The notes: generated by a model from the sequence alone, not told the origin. A DNA stretch of 64,000 nt from Motiliproteus sp036961355 (GCA_036961355.1 JBALVL010000005.1:92462-156461), one strand, 5' to 3'. Numbered from the stretch's first letter, positions 36,910 through 46,813 are shown. Program-made: numbers and translations.

Positions 36910-37040
36910 TCGATACCGCTGATGAATATCAGTACGACATTTTAGGCATAGAAATATACGCTATACTTATTATGACCTTCAACTATAAAAATATATTATA
37001 CAATTAAAACAGATAACATATATCTGTTAAACACATTCAG

Positions 37041-38219
37041 TTAAATTTTCATTTTTAAAATTTCTTCATAAACTCTTTCACAATTATTTAAATCATTATG
37101 CTCAAAAAAATGTTTTATTTTGTTTATTTTATCAGTGGTAACTTTGTAGTCTGAAAAAACTAATTTTTTGATAGCCCCAACCAATTCAGAATGCTCAACA
37201 ACTACATCAGCAGGTATATCCTGCCGGATATCTTTAATGCTTTTACTTGACCTACTAGGAAGGTATGTTTCAAAATCGAATGGGTATAATATGCAAGCTT
37301 TAGACATGTATGCAAAATCAAAAATAGTGCTAGAATAGTCAGTTATTAAAATCTTACCGTAGACTAACAACTCCTTAACACCGTAATCTCCTTGCTTAAC
37401 AACATGAACATGTTCACTTTCTAATTCGAATAAATATTCGCTTTGATTTTGAATATTCTGATGTAGATAAATGGCTAGATGTATATTATTTTCGACAAAT
37501 AGTTTTTTAATTTCATTATCATTAACTAAAGTCGATATCCTATTGAACATTTCTGTTGTCTTAAAATTTTCACCTATATTTTGTTCATTTTCTCTAAAGG
37601 TTGGCATAAAGACAATAAGATTCGGCCAAGGGGAATTATTGCTTTCATTGACTAAACTGTCGTGGCGAGGAAGCCCAGTGACAACTATTTCTTTATTATC
37701 ATAGCCATACTGATCTATATATAAATTCTTTTCTCTTTGTGATGTCGCTATCATTAATCCCGTCAGTGAAAACTTGTCTTTATGATAGAATTGTTCACAA
37801 TTCTTTAAATACATGATCCCGTGATGGAGCATGACACCTTTGTGCTTAAATTTTTCTATTAGGCATTTTTTCTGAATACCGAGGCCATTCGGTATCATCC
37901 ATAGTCCATGTGTTGATAATATTCTATCGGCTATAAATAGGTAATAGGTAAGCTTCAGTGTTTCATGCCAAAGCATTTTTTCATCATTTAAAAAAACAGC
38001 ATTCGTCCTATTATTTTTATCAAGGACGTAGTAGGCGTCTATGTCGGGTTTGTTTTTCTTCAACCACTGGTATAACTCATACCCACTATCTTGATACTGA
38101 TTTTGCGTTTCAGAGATGATCCAAATTTTTTTATCACAACGTTTTCTGGAAAAAAAAGAAATTCCTCTTGCCATCTCTATTATGGCTAAATTCTTAATTG
38201 TTGATATTAAACTGGCCAT
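37041..38219 (-). CDS. CDP-glycerol glycerophosphotransferase-like enzyme (copy 2)
   Basis: A 392-residue paralogue of the 27823-28998 gene in opposite orientation. It shares the LSTHGLWMIPN segment, HHGIMYLKN with H133, PTFRENEQNIG and ITDYSSTIFDFAYM with D294 at identical residue numbers. A few residues before the DYSS site and near the C-terminus diverge. Very AT-rich, with AT-rich flanks (36910-37040 and 38220-38440), so probably acquired. Presumably transfers a polyol or similar phosphate to the LPS outer core; donor unknown. Confidence 0.76.
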   Translation of the reverse strand: MASLISTIKNLAIIEMARGISFFSRKRCDKKIWIISETQNQYQDSGYELYQWLKKNKPDIDAYYVLDKNNRTNAVFLNDEKMLWHETLKLTYYLFIADRILSTHGLWMIPNGLGIQKKCLIEKFKHKGVMLHHGIMYLKNCEQFYHKDKFSLTGLMIATSQREKNLYIDQYGYDNKEIVVTGLPRHDSLVNESNNSPWPNLIVFMPTFRENEQNIGENFKTTEMFNRISTLVNDNEIKKLFVENNIHLAIYLHQNIQNQSEYLFELESEHVHVVKQGDYGVKELLVYGKILITDYSSTIFDFAYMSKACILYPFDFETYLPSRSSKSIKDIRQDIPADVVVEHSELVGAIKKLVFSDYKVTTDKINKIKHFFEHNDLNNCERVYEEILKMKI

Positions 38220-38440
38220 AATTTCCTGCGTTATAAATAATTCAAATCATGAACGATAGTATTCTATAACTATTTGAATAATACGTCTTTGTTACCACTT
38301 TATATTAATAAACCGTGTTTTTAACATTATATCCTATCAACAATAGTAAATAGCGGCCTCTTAATCTTCTATAGATTTCTCTAAGCTTATACGTGTTAAT
38401 CAATAGAGCATTCCAAACTTACAACATAATGACAACACCG

Positions 38441-40222
38441 CTAATCAAAATCTTTTTTCTTCCACTTACAGTAACGTAAATAGACACCACTCGTTTTTTT
38501 CCAAAACTGAAACCCTTTGTCTGATGGCATCAGATTAACTCTTCGGATCTTAAAAAAATTTTCGCTAAGATGTACAGGTCCACTCACCGTTGCAATGGCA
38601 AACAAGTAGCCTGCCGCACGCGCGCACTCGACCTCTCGATCACCATAGTCTCCATATGGGTACGCAAAGGATACCACTTCAGTACCCAATAGGCTTTCAA
38701 GCCTTAATTTAGATTGTTCTAGTTCGATACCTAGCTGATTTTGAGTCAACCCTGGCAGATGAGCGTGGCTCAAACCATGACTACCTACCTCTATCCTACC
38801 GCTGTTATGACAAGCTTTAAGCTGCTCGTAATTCATCAACGCCGCAGGCGGTTCACCTCCGGGGATGTCCCATTCGTTACGGGTTAACTGCTCATCGGCC
38901 AAGGCATAAACCACCGCTTTAAAATCGAACTCTTGCAGCAACGGCAGTAAGTTACGGTGATTATCTTCATAGCCGTCATCAAAAGTAAGTATGATCGGTT
39001 TTTTAACTCGCTTGCCGGCGGCCAGCTCTTTAAAGGTCACCGTTTCAAACCCCCGCCGTTTTAGGTTGGTGAAGTGCTCTCTTAGCCGATCTTTAGTGAC
39101 ATAAACGTTATGGATCGAATTCTCGGGGGCTTGATCCGGTACCTGATGGAACATCAACACCGGTACCTCCTTCACGTGCCGCAATGCTGACTCGGCACGC
39201 GCCTGCTGATAGGTAATCTGCAGCTGTTGGTTGACATGCCCGACTGCATAATCATCAAGGTAGGCGTCATAGTCTTCGGTATCGACGGTGTCTGAACCCT
39301 GCAGTAAACGATGCAGGTCGTTTGTTAAGGCCTCCCAATCGATACCCGCCGGAGCAAAACAGTCGCCAAAGTTGGTTGCCTTGGCGAGCTGGATTGTCGC
39401 CGGTTCAACCGGCCCGACATAACAGCATTCACCCACCGCCATCACCGGCTTGCTTAGCTGCATTGCCTCCAGAGCCACCCGCCCAGCGCCGATGACCAGA
39501 TCCGCCTGATGATAGTATTGAGTGACGTCGTCGGTCTGGCCGGTAAAACGCACATTCTCCGGGGCTTCAGGCCAGCTTGTGGGGATGGCCGGACCGCCGA
39601 CAAACAGAAACTCTACCTGCCCGAACTGGGGGGCTATCTCATACGCCAGCTTACGGGCGATCTCGCCTTTGGGGCCGGTCAGACGGCCGATCCAGACCAC
39701 GGTTTGGCGACTGCGGTCATCTATCGCTCTTGGCTGAAGTCTTTCAACGTTATTGAGACCGTTTCGCACCACCCGGATATAACTTGGTGGAATATTAAGT
39801 TCGTTCTGCAGGTGATCGGCAATATGGTCACACACCGCAACGATGTTACGGCCGTAGATATTCCAACTGCTGCTGCTTTTATGAACCTTCTGACGGCCGT
39901 GAACCGTAGACACGTAACCCACCTTCGCCCACTTAGCCGCAATGTTAGCAACCCAGCTGGCAGCACGGGAGTGAGCATGAATAACGTCGATTTGGTGTTG
40001 CTTGCATAGCCTGACTACGCCGATAATGTTTTTCAGTCGATTGAGATAACTGCGGTTATCGATCGGCATCGGAATATAACTGGCTCCAGAGACACTGACC
40101 GAGAGCGTGTCTGACACGATCCAACATTGGTCACCCTGAGACAACTGTTCGCGGCATAGCTGTGCCGCATAGACTTCGGCGCCGGTTAAATGAGTTTGTG
40201 ACAGTAGATGAAGGATACGCAT
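38441..40222 (-). CDS. Fusion of GT4 glycosyltransferase and polysaccharide deacetylase
   Basis: 593 residues in two enzymes. Residues 1 to about 345 are a GT4 retaining glycosyltransferase (LTGAEVYAAQL at the N-terminus, IGRLTGPKGE near 178, and a donor-site ALEAMQLSKPVMA near 250). Residues about 352-593 are a NodB/CE4 deacetylase: metal aspartates in LTFDDGYED (413-420 region), SHGLSH (481-486) and YPYGDY (521-526). One chain could add an N-acetyl sugar and remove its acetyl group, giving a free amine on the core. No signal peptide is seen, so it should act in the cytoplasm. It overlaps head to head with a GT9 gene by 15 bp. Confidence 0.82.
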   Translation of the reverse strand: MRILHLLSQTHLTGAEVYAAQLCREQLSQGDQCWIVSDTLSVSVSGASYIPMPIDNRSYLNRLKNIIGVVRLCKQHQIDVIHAHSRAASWVANIAAKWAKVGYVSTVHGRQKVHKSSSSWNIYGRNIVAVCDHIADHLQNELNIPPSYIRVVRNGLNNVERLQPRAIDDRSRQTVVWIGRLTGPKGEIARKLAYEIAPQFGQVEFLFVGGPAIPTSWPEAPENVRFTGQTDDVTQYYHQADLVIGAGRVALEAMQLSKPVMAVGECCYVGPVEPATIQLAKATNFGDCFAPAGIDWEALTNDLHRLLQGSDTVDTEDYDAYLDDYAVGHVNQQLQITYQQARAESALRHVKEVPVLMFHQVPDQAPENSIHNVYVTKDRLREHFTNLKRRGFETVTFKELAAGKRVKKPIILTFDDGYEDNHRNLLPLLQEFDFKAVVYALADEQLTRNEWDIPGGEPPAALMNYEQLKACHNSGRIEVGSHGLSHAHLPGLTQNQLGIELEQSKLRLESLLGTEVVSFAYPYGDYGDREVECARAAGYLFAIATVSGPVHLSENFFKIRRVNLMPSDKGFQFWKKTSGVYLRYCKWKKKDFD

Positions 40223-41266
40223 CGTTTGAATACTAGCCCTAAGAAGATACTGGTTGTCCGCAACGATAAGCTGGGAGACTTCATGCTGTCATGGCCTGGC
40301 TTCGCCGCGCTGAAACAGGCCTTTCCTGAGGCGCAAATTGTAGCGCTGGTGCCCAACTATACCAAACCGATCGCCGAACTTTGTCCCTGGATCGACGATC
40401 TGTTGATCGACCCTACTGAGAATGCGGGCGTCACCGGCTTTCAGCAGTTGCTCAAAGAAACCCGAGCGCAACGTTTCGACCTGATGATTACGTTGTTCTC
40501 CACCACCCGTATCGGCCTGTTGGGCCTACTAGCGGGCATCCCTCAACGCTGGGCTCCTGCTACCAAACTGGCGCAGCTATTCTACAATCACCGCCTCTCA
40601 CAGAAACGATCACGCTCCGAAAAGCCCGAGTACCAATACAATCTCGACCTTGTTGAAGCCTCTATCGCGCAGTATCAGGAGACTACACAACACCTCTTTT
40701 CTGCACCTTATTTGCCGCTGGACGCCGACGAGCTTGAGCAACTACGGCAACAGTTTTTGCAACAACAGCAACTGCCCGAGTCGCAACGGTTAATCTTTAT
40801 TCACGCCGGACACGGTGGCTCGGCCAACAACCTTAGTCTGGAGCAGTATGCCGACCTCGCTGCGACAATTGACGTTCCAACTAACTGCTACATCCTCACC
40901 GCTGGCCCCGGTGAACTTGAAGCCACTCAGCAGTTGGCGTCAATGTTCAAAGAACGCGGCCTTAATCATCGGCTTTTTAACTCGACCGACGGTCTGCAAA
41001 GCTTTACCAAACATTTGGCGTTGGCCCACCTGTTTATCGCCGGGTCGACCGGCACCTTGCATATCGCAGGCGCCCTGAATCGGCCAACCGTCGGCTTTTA
41101 CCCCAATCGACGCTCGTCAACACCGTTACGCTGGCGCACCCTCAACGCACAGGGGCGTTATTTGGCCCTGACGCCTCCTTCGGATATTGAGCAGGATATG
41201 AGCCGGGTTGATATCGATTCGGCAGCTGAGCAGATCAGGGCCTTCTTAACGCGTCTATACACTTAA
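40208..41266 (+). CDS. GT9 family glycosyltransferase
   Basis: A 352-residue GT9 enzyme with KILVVRNDKLGDFMLSWPGF at the N-terminus and the donor loop AGSTGTLHIAGALNRPTVGF. The ATG at 40208 lies inside the start of the divergent GT4-deacetylase gene; a TTG at 40226 preceded by AAGGA is an alternative start that would remove the overlap. Its 3' end overlaps the convergent waaE-like gene by 4 bp. Likely adds an outer-core sugar. Confidence 0.8.
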   Translation: MKDTHRLNTSPKKILVVRNDKLGDFMLSWPGFAALKQAFPEAQIVALVPNYTKPIAELCPWIDDLLIDPTENAGVTGFQQLLKETRAQRFDLMITLFSTTRIGLLGLLAGIPQRWAPATKLAQLFYNHRLSQKRSRSEKPEYQYNLDLVEASIAQYQETTQHLFSAPYLPLDADELEQLRQQFLQQQQLPESQRLIFIHAGHGGSANNLSLEQYADLAATIDVPTNCYILTAGPGELEATQQLASMFKERGLNHRLFNSTDGLQSFTKHLALAHLFIAGSTGTLHIAGALNRPTVGFYPNRRSSTPLRWRTLNAQGRYLALTPPSDIEQDMSRVDIDSAAEQIRAFLTRLYT

Positions 41267-42036
41267 CGTAACGCTTTGGTGCGACTCCACAGGTCGGCAT
41301 ACTTCACGAAGCAGGAGTGGCTAGAAAGCATTGCCATCAACAGGCCACGTCGTCCATCAAGAAAGCCTCCGCGGATCAGGTACATCTTGATAAACAGCCC
41401 GAGTGCATGCAACGCTGCCTGCGAAAGCGTTGCTGATTTTCCACGAGCGACTTTCTGTTCGGCAAAGACAGCAGCATAACGCGCCGACTTAACCAGATAA
41501 TGCTCCATGTCACGATAGCTGAAGTGTTTGAGCCGCCCCTTGGTCTTCTCAAATCGGACCGGTTCGGAAAAGATCATCCGCTCGTGCACTTTGCGCTCGG
41601 GATCAAAGCCGCCTTTCAATCGGGGATACAAACGGCGACTGGTTGAACACCAACCACCATGACTTAACGCTTTACCGAAAATATAGGTCTGGATCGTCAC
41701 ATCAAAAGCCCGATCCATCGCGGTATCTTTGCGTAACGCTTCAACTTCAGCCTGAAACTCTGGAGTGACACGCTCATCGGCATCGACCATTAACACCCAG
41801 TCGCCGCTACACAGCTCATGCAAGCGCTGACGCTGCGCGCCGAAGCCCTGCCAGTCACCACTGACATGAACCTTGTCGGTATATCGCTGAGCTATTTCTA
41901 AAGTGTTATCAGTACTTCCCGAGTCCAGCACTACGATCTCATCGGCCCAGGTGCAGGAGCGAAGGCAGTCATCTAGCATCAGCGCTTCATCTTTGACCAT
42001 TACTGCGATGGAGATGGTTTTCAGTAACTCAGACAA
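41263..42036 (-). CDS. waaE: LPS core glycosyltransferase, GT2 family (WaaE/KdtX-like)
   Basis: A 257-residue GT2 enzyme of the WaaE type, which in enterics adds beta-glucose to the first heptose. Visible are ISIAVMVKDEALMLDDCL, VLDSGSTDNTLEIA and the DXD-type DADERVTPEF motif. The C-terminal part contains an amphipathic region (LFIKMYLIRGGFLDGRRG) typical of the subfamily. Its start overlaps waaL by 8 bp, so it is the last gene of gmhA-hldE-hldD-waaF-waaL-waaE. The sugar added in this organism is not certain. Confidence 0.8.
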   Translation of the reverse strand: MSELLKTISIAVMVKDEALMLDDCLRSCTWADEIVVLDSGSTDNTLEIAQRYTDKVHVSGDWQGFGAQRQRLHELCSGDWVLMVDADERVTPEFQAEVEALRKDTAMDRAFDVTIQTYIFGKALSHGGWCSTSRRLYPRLKGGFDPERKVHERMIFSEPVRFEKTKGRLKHFSYRDMEHYLVKSARYAAVFAEQKVARGKSATLSQAALHALGLFIKMYLIRGGFLDGRRGLLMAMLSSHSCFVKYADLWSRTKALR

Positions 42037-43330
42037 CGATCTCCTCCTGCTTACTGCTCTTTAATACTGGGCTAATAGAAGACTCTGTTTTTTTGTTATA
42101 TCGAGCAAGAAAACAAAGATAACCCGCTAACACCGCGAGCAATACGGCAAAGAATTTGGCTCCGATATTAATTATCATCACAGTCTCCGAGAGACCAAAA
42201 TCGATAAAACCAAGGCAAAGGATAGAGCCTGCAGTCGCTATCTGCAGATCGATGCCGGTACGTCGTTGAAAATAGATCAAGCTAGTTAAGTACAGCGCTA
42301 ACAGACCGGCAATACCGATGATACCTTTCTCTGCAGCAGCGTTCATAACGTCGTTATGGGCATGAGGGTGCCAAGTGACTGTATTCACGATTTTAGCGTT
42401 TTTAAGTTCGGTAAGTTCGTTGCTAAACTCTCCGAAACCGATGCCTATCCAAGGGCTCTCTTTAAACATATGGGCGGCACCACGCCACATCTCGAAACGG
42501 GCCGCTAAAGAACCTGCACCCTTGGGGTTATCGGTGGTTGTGTAGTATTCGATCTCGCTAATCGCTCGATTTACCTTTTGGTTAACAAGACCATTAAAGT
42601 TGTATATCCCTAGCAGGGAGATGATAAACAAAGTGTATACCGTGAATTTAGCAGCTTTATTCGTTATCGAACGGCTAAAGATGAGCCACATTAATAGCGG
42701 TAGCGCAAGCCAACCTCCCCGTGTTCCCGAACAGAGAGAACCTAACCCACCAAACAAAAAAGCGATTACAGCCAATGCCATAAACCATCTTTTTTGTTGG
42801 TATGAATGACTCGGTATGAGATAGGTGAGGGATAGTAATCCGAGAATGAGTGAGGTATTACCGAAGATGATCTTCCAGTGGTGGCCATGAGCCACGTTAT
42901 GCCCCAATACATAGACTTGGTAAGCACCAAATATTCCCGCACTAATGGCACCCAGAAAAAATCCCGCATAAAGGTATTCACGATTAATACCGACATTGCG
43001 AACAGCCAAAAAAACCAACAGAGCATATAGAAATACCATATGGTTTTTTATCTGTCCGACATCTATACCGCTATTCGTGATCGCAGACGATAAGACTCCA
43101 CTACAGGCATAAACAGCCATGCCTGCAATAAACAGCTTCTCATTCTGGATACCGTTAAAGATATGACTACGGTTTTGCACTATTGCTGCTAGCGCAACAA
43201 TGATAAGTAGGGCGCCCGCATAACTGTTACCGCGCTCGAGCATCAATGTCAGTACGGTAAACAACACGACACACAAACTAAGGGCCACTTGAAAACGCTG
43301 ATTTAAAGCTAAATTTTGAGTATTAAGCAT
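42029..43330 (-). CDS. waaL: O-antigen ligase family protein (WaaL-like)
   Basis: A 433-residue membrane protein with about 12 hydrophobic segments and the Wzy_C/O-antigen-ligase core: SGTRGGWLALPLLMWL followed by a large periplasmic loop with HPHAHNDVMNAAAEKG. It would join undecaprenyl-linked polysaccharide or a single repeat unit to core-lipid A in the periplasm. No O-antigen polymerase or flippase is in the window, so whether a long O-antigen is made is unknown. Lies 9 bp after waaF. Confidence 0.83.
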   Translation of the reverse strand: MLNTQNLALNQRFQVALSLCVVLFTVLTLMLERGNSYAGALLIIVALAAIVQNRSHIFNGIQNEKLFIAGMAVYACSGVLSSAITNSGIDVGQIKNHMVFLYALLVFLAVRNVGINREYLYAGFFLGAISAGIFGAYQVYVLGHNVAHGHHWKIIFGNTSLILGLLSLTYLIPSHSYQQKRWFMALAVIAFLFGGLGSLCSGTRGGWLALPLLMWLIFSRSITNKAAKFTVYTLFIISLLGIYNFNGLVNQKVNRAISEIEYYTTTDNPKGAGSLAARFEMWRGAAHMFKESPWIGIGFGEFSNELTELKNAKIVNTVTWHPHAHNDVMNAAAEKGIIGIAGLLALYLTSLIYFQRRTGIDLQIATAGSILCLGFIDFGLSETVMIINIGAKFFAVLLAVLAGYLCFLARYNKKTESSISPVLKSSKQEEIVV

Positions 43331-43339
43331 AACTACAAA

Positions 43340-44350
43340 TTAATTCCTGGTTCTTACTACTGATGCCATAACAGCGTCTACCGACACATCTACCAACGAG
43401 TGCCCTTCGGGCAGTTCACGCACCGCCATCAAACTTTCATCACCGCCCAGATCGGCCAGCAGTATATCGGCGTTCTTGGTCAGTGGCGGGGTGTAATCGG
43501 GCGTGGTGGTGCGATAAATGGCGACTACATGGCAACCCACGGCACCGGCTATGTGCATCAAACCGGAGTCGTTAGTGATCGCATGTTTTGCCAGAGCTAA
43601 CAGGTCAACGGTGTCTTCCAGCTGGGTTTTGCCGCAGAGGTTGTGGATTTCACACTCCGCAATATCCTGAATCTGATCAGCCGCAGCCCGATCTTTGGGT
43701 GAACCCAAGCACCAGAACTGGAACCCTTGCTGAGAGAGTTTATCGGCGGCTTCGGCCCAGTATTCAACAGGCCACTGCTTGGCCGGTCCAAATTCGGCAC
43801 CAGGCAACAACGCCACTACCGGACGATCGACCGTTAGCTTTAGTTCGGCCAGTAGCCGCTGTTGGTTATCGCTATCGACCCGCAATTCGGGCTCGAGGAT
43901 TTCAGGGACATCCAAGCTCGATTTAGACCCCAGCGCCACCATCCGCTGCACACACAGTGGCAATCGCCTCTTGTCGAGAAGCCGCATGTCATTCAGCAGG
44001 ATATAACGCATCTCGCCGCGAAACCCGGTGCGCTCGGGCACTTCCGCAAACCACGGTATCAACGCCGCTTTCAAAGAGCGTGGAATGACGATGCTGTTGC
44101 TATAAGCGCGTTTAATCAGCGCAAGTCCCAGCTGCCAACGCTTCTTAAGCCCCAGCTCGCCATGTTTTACATCTAGCCCGATCGCCTCGTTGACCTCGGG
44201 CATGCGTGCCAATACCGGATGCGACCAGGCCGGTGCAATCACATCGATCAGACACTCGGGATCTTTGCGTTTGAGGTGTTTAAACAGGCTTTGAGCCATC
44301 ACCATGTCGCCGACCCACGAAGGGCCGACAATCAGCCAGCGTTTTGCCAT
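43340..44350 (-). CDS. waaF: Lipopolysaccharide heptosyltransferase II WaaF
   Basis: Adds the second heptose to the inner core from ADP-heptose. The 336 residues open with LIVGPSWVGDMVMAQSLF, contain the family IPRSLKAALIPWFA and RTGFRGE segments and end with the GT9 donor loop ITNDSGLMHIAGAVG. It lies between hldD and waaL in the core operon. This is the clearest member of the five GT9 genes in the window. Confidence 0.92.
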   Translation of the reverse strand: MAKRWLIVGPSWVGDMVMAQSLFKHLKRKDPECLIDVIAPAWSHPVLARMPEVNEAIGLDVKHGELGLKKRWQLGLALIKRAYSNSIVIPRSLKAALIPWFAEVPERTGFRGEMRYILLNDMRLLDKRRLPLCVQRMVALGSKSSLDVPEILEPELRVDSDNQQRLLAELKLTVDRPVVALLPGAEFGPAKQWPVEYWAEAADKLSQQGFQFWCLGSPKDRAAADQIQDIAECEIHNLCGKTQLEDTVDLLALAKHAITNDSGLMHIAGAVGCHVVAIYRTTTPDYTPPLTKNADILLADLGGDESLMAVRELPEGHSLVDVSVDAVMASVVRTRN

Positions 44351-44420
44351 CTAGAAAAAATCCTTGTACTTCAAGACCAACTGCTCACAAGAGCAACAGT
44401 TCAAGATCAACAGCCCACGC

Positions 44421-45365
44421 TTAACGATGCAGCCATTCCATATACTCAGCCACGCCTTCTTGCACCGTCTTAAACGGCTCATCGTAGCCGACGCTGCGTA
44501 ACTTACCGATATCGGCTTGGGTGAAGCTCTGATACGAACCTTTGAGGTGATCGGGGAAGTCGATATATTCAACTTCACCCTTACCGTGAAACTTAATCAC
44601 CGATTCTGCCACATCCTTAAACGACTGACTGCGACCGGTTCCCAGATTAAAAATACCCGAGTGCTCGCCGTGATCCATAAACCAAAGATTGGTTTTCACC
44701 ACATCGCCGACGTAGACAAAGTCACGCAGTTGGCCGCCCTCTGCATAGCCATCATATGCACCAAATAACTTGGGGTTCTCACCGCGTTCGATCTGACCGT
44801 TGTTGTGGAACGCAACGCTCGACATGCTGCCTTTATGTTGCTCACGCGGGCCGTAAACGTTGAAATAACGAAAACCAACGATCTGCGACGAGGTATGCCG
44901 CGGCAAAATTTTGCGCACGTACTGATCAAACTGCCACTTGGAGTAGCCGTAGACATTGATCGGCCCTTCGCAGCTAAGCTCCTCTTTAAAGACCTCACCC
45001 TTGCCATAGGTGGCGGCCGATGAGGCATACAGAAACGGTAGTTGACGCTCCATGCAGTAATGCAACAACACTTTGGAATACTCGTAGTTGTTCTCCATCA
45101 CATACTTACCGTTCCACTCGGTGGTCGCTGAGCAAGCCCCTTCGTGGAATACCGCCTGTACTGGGCCGAATCGCTCACCCGCTTTGATCCGCGCCAGAAA
45201 ATCATCTTTATCGAGATAGTCAGCGATCTGGCAGTCCTGCAGGTTCCGGAATTTGTGACCGTCGGTCAGATCGTCGACCACTAAAATGTCGGTGATACCG
45301 CGATCATTGAGCCCTTTAACAATGTTGCTGCCGATCATGCCGGCGCCACCGGTAACGATAATCAT
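44421..45365 (-). CDS. hldD: ADP-L-glycero-D-manno-heptose-6-epimerase
   Basis: Converts ADP-D-glycero- to ADP-L-glycero-manno-heptose, the donor used by OpsX and WaaF. The 314-residue extended SDR has the NADP Rossmann start VTGGAGMIGSNIVKGLNDRG and the YGYSKWQFD catalytic tyrosine-lysine pair, with the substrate loop in GSMSSVAFHN. Its start overlaps the hldE stop by 4 bp. Confidence 0.95.
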   Translation of the reverse strand: MIIVTGGAGMIGSNIVKGLNDRGITDILVVDDLTDGHKFRNLQDCQIADYLDKDDFLARIKAGERFGPVQAVFHEGACSATTEWNGKYVMENNYEYSKVLLHYCMERQLPFLYASSAATYGKGEVFKEELSCEGPINVYGYSKWQFDQYVRKILPRHTSSQIVGFRYFNVYGPREQHKGSMSSVAFHNNGQIERGENPKLFGAYDGYAEGGQLRDFVYVGDVVKTNLWFMDHGEHSGIFNLGTGRSQSFKDVAESVIKFHGKGEVEYIDFPDHLKGSYQSFTQADIGKLRSVGYDEPFKTVQEGVAEYMEWLHR

Positions 45366-46813
45366 GAGCCTTTATTCTCCTCGGTAGTGCGAATGCGACG
45401 AACAATATTGGTGGTTGAACAACCATCGAGGAAGCCTAAGATAATCACTTCGCCGCCGTTGTTGATCACCGCCTCACCGCCAGCCACATCTTCGGCGGTG
45501 TAATCACCACCTTTGACCAGAATATCAGGAAGCAGTTCTTTGATCAGATCAGCCGGGGTATCGTCGACCGAATCTTTGCCGAACGGTACCACCCAGTCGA
45601 CGCTGGACAGCCCCGACATCACCGCCATCCGTTGTTCGAGTTGATTGATCGGCCGCTCCGGGCCTTTCAGCCGCGATACCGAATCATCGCTGTTAACCGC
45701 CACGATCAACTTGTCGCCGAGCGAGCGTGCTTGCTCCAGATATTGAACATGACCCGCATGGAGGATGTCGAAGCAACCATTGGTCATCACCACCTTCTCA
45801 CCACGTGCTGTCGCGGCTTGAATCTGTCGCTTCAAGGCATGGACCGAAACGATACCGGTCTCTTCGATCGCCTCAGCCATGATGGCCCGATTGAGCTCTT
45901 CGGCACTTAACGTCGCGGTACCCATCTTCGCTACCACGATGCCTGCGGCCAGATTGGCCAACCGGGTAGCGTCTTCGATCGACTCACCCGCCGCCAGCGA
46001 CGCCGCCAGCGTACCAATAACGGTATCGCCGGCACCGGTGACGTCGAACACCTCCTGCGCCACGGTCGGGATATGTAACTCCTGCTCGGCCTGAATCAAC
46101 GCCATGCCACGCTCACTGCGGGTCACCAGCAGCGCATCAAGCTGGCACTCAACACGCAATGCGCGAATCCGCTCGACCATATCCTCCTCGTCCTGCCACC
46201 AACCGGCGACAGCTGCAAACTCGGATTCGTTGGGTGTGATCAGGGTGGCACCGGCATACTTGCTAAAATCGGTACCCTTAGGGTCAACCAGTATCTGCTT
46301 ACCGGCGGCACGGGCTCGCGAGATCATCGCCTGAATCTCGTCCAGACAGCCTTTACCGTAGTCGGAGAACACCACCACGTCACAATCGCGCAGACAGTGG
46401 TCAAACCGGCTCAGCAAATGTGCGTGATCGTAATCTTCAAAACCGTCTTCAAAATCGAGACGGATCAACTGCTGGTTGCGGCTCATCACCCGCAACTTGG
46501 TGATGGTATCTGAGCCGTCAACCTGCTCGAATTCGCACTGAACGTTGGCCTCATTGAGCTGCGTCCGCAAGCTATCCGCCGCCTCATCCTTGCCCACCAG
46601 AGACAGCAGCGTGGCATTACCACCGAGCGCAACAATATTCAGTGCCACGTTGCCCGCGCCGCCAGGACGGCCCTCATGGTCTTTGATATGCACCACTGGT
46701 ACCGGCGCTTCGGGGGAAATACGCTGGGTCTGGCCATGCCAGTAACGATCCAGCATCAGGTCGCCGACGACCAACACACGAGCAGTAGAAAAATCAGGGA
46801 TGTAAAGCTGCAT
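45362..46813 (-). CDS. hldE: Bifunctional heptose 7-phosphate kinase / heptose 1-phosphate adenylyltransferase
   Basis: Two steps of ADP-heptose synthesis in one 483-residue chain. Residues 1 to about 320 are a PfkB-type kinase (GGAGNVALN, and the catalytic loop VTGAGDTVIGTLAASLAAG). Residues about 345-483 are a nucleotidyltransferase with TNGCFDILHAGHV and the GNN/SVDW segments. Normal length for HldE. Second gene of the core operon, 75 bp after gmhA. Confidence 0.95.
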   Translation of the reverse strand: MQLYIPDFSTARVLVVGDLMLDRYWHGQTQRISPEAPVPVVHIKDHEGRPGGAGNVALNIVALGGNATLLSLVGKDEAADSLRTQLNEANVQCEFEQVDGSDTITKLRVMSRNQQLIRLDFEDGFEDYDHAHLLSRFDHCLRDCDVVVFSDYGKGCLDEIQAMISRARAAGKQILVDPKGTDFSKYAGATLITPNESEFAAVAGWWQDEEDMVERIRALRVECQLDALLVTRSERGMALIQAEQELHIPTVAQEVFDVTGAGDTVIGTLAASLAAGESIEDATRLANLAAGIVVAKMGTATLSAEELNRAIMAEAIEETGIVSVHALKRQIQAATARGEKVVMTNGCFDILHAGHVQYLEQARSLGDKLIVAVNSDDSVSRLKGPERPINQLEQRMAVMSGLSSVDWVVPFGKDSVDDTPADLIKELLPDILVKGGDYTAEDVAGGEAVINNGGEVIILGFLDGCSTTNIVRRIRTTEENKGS

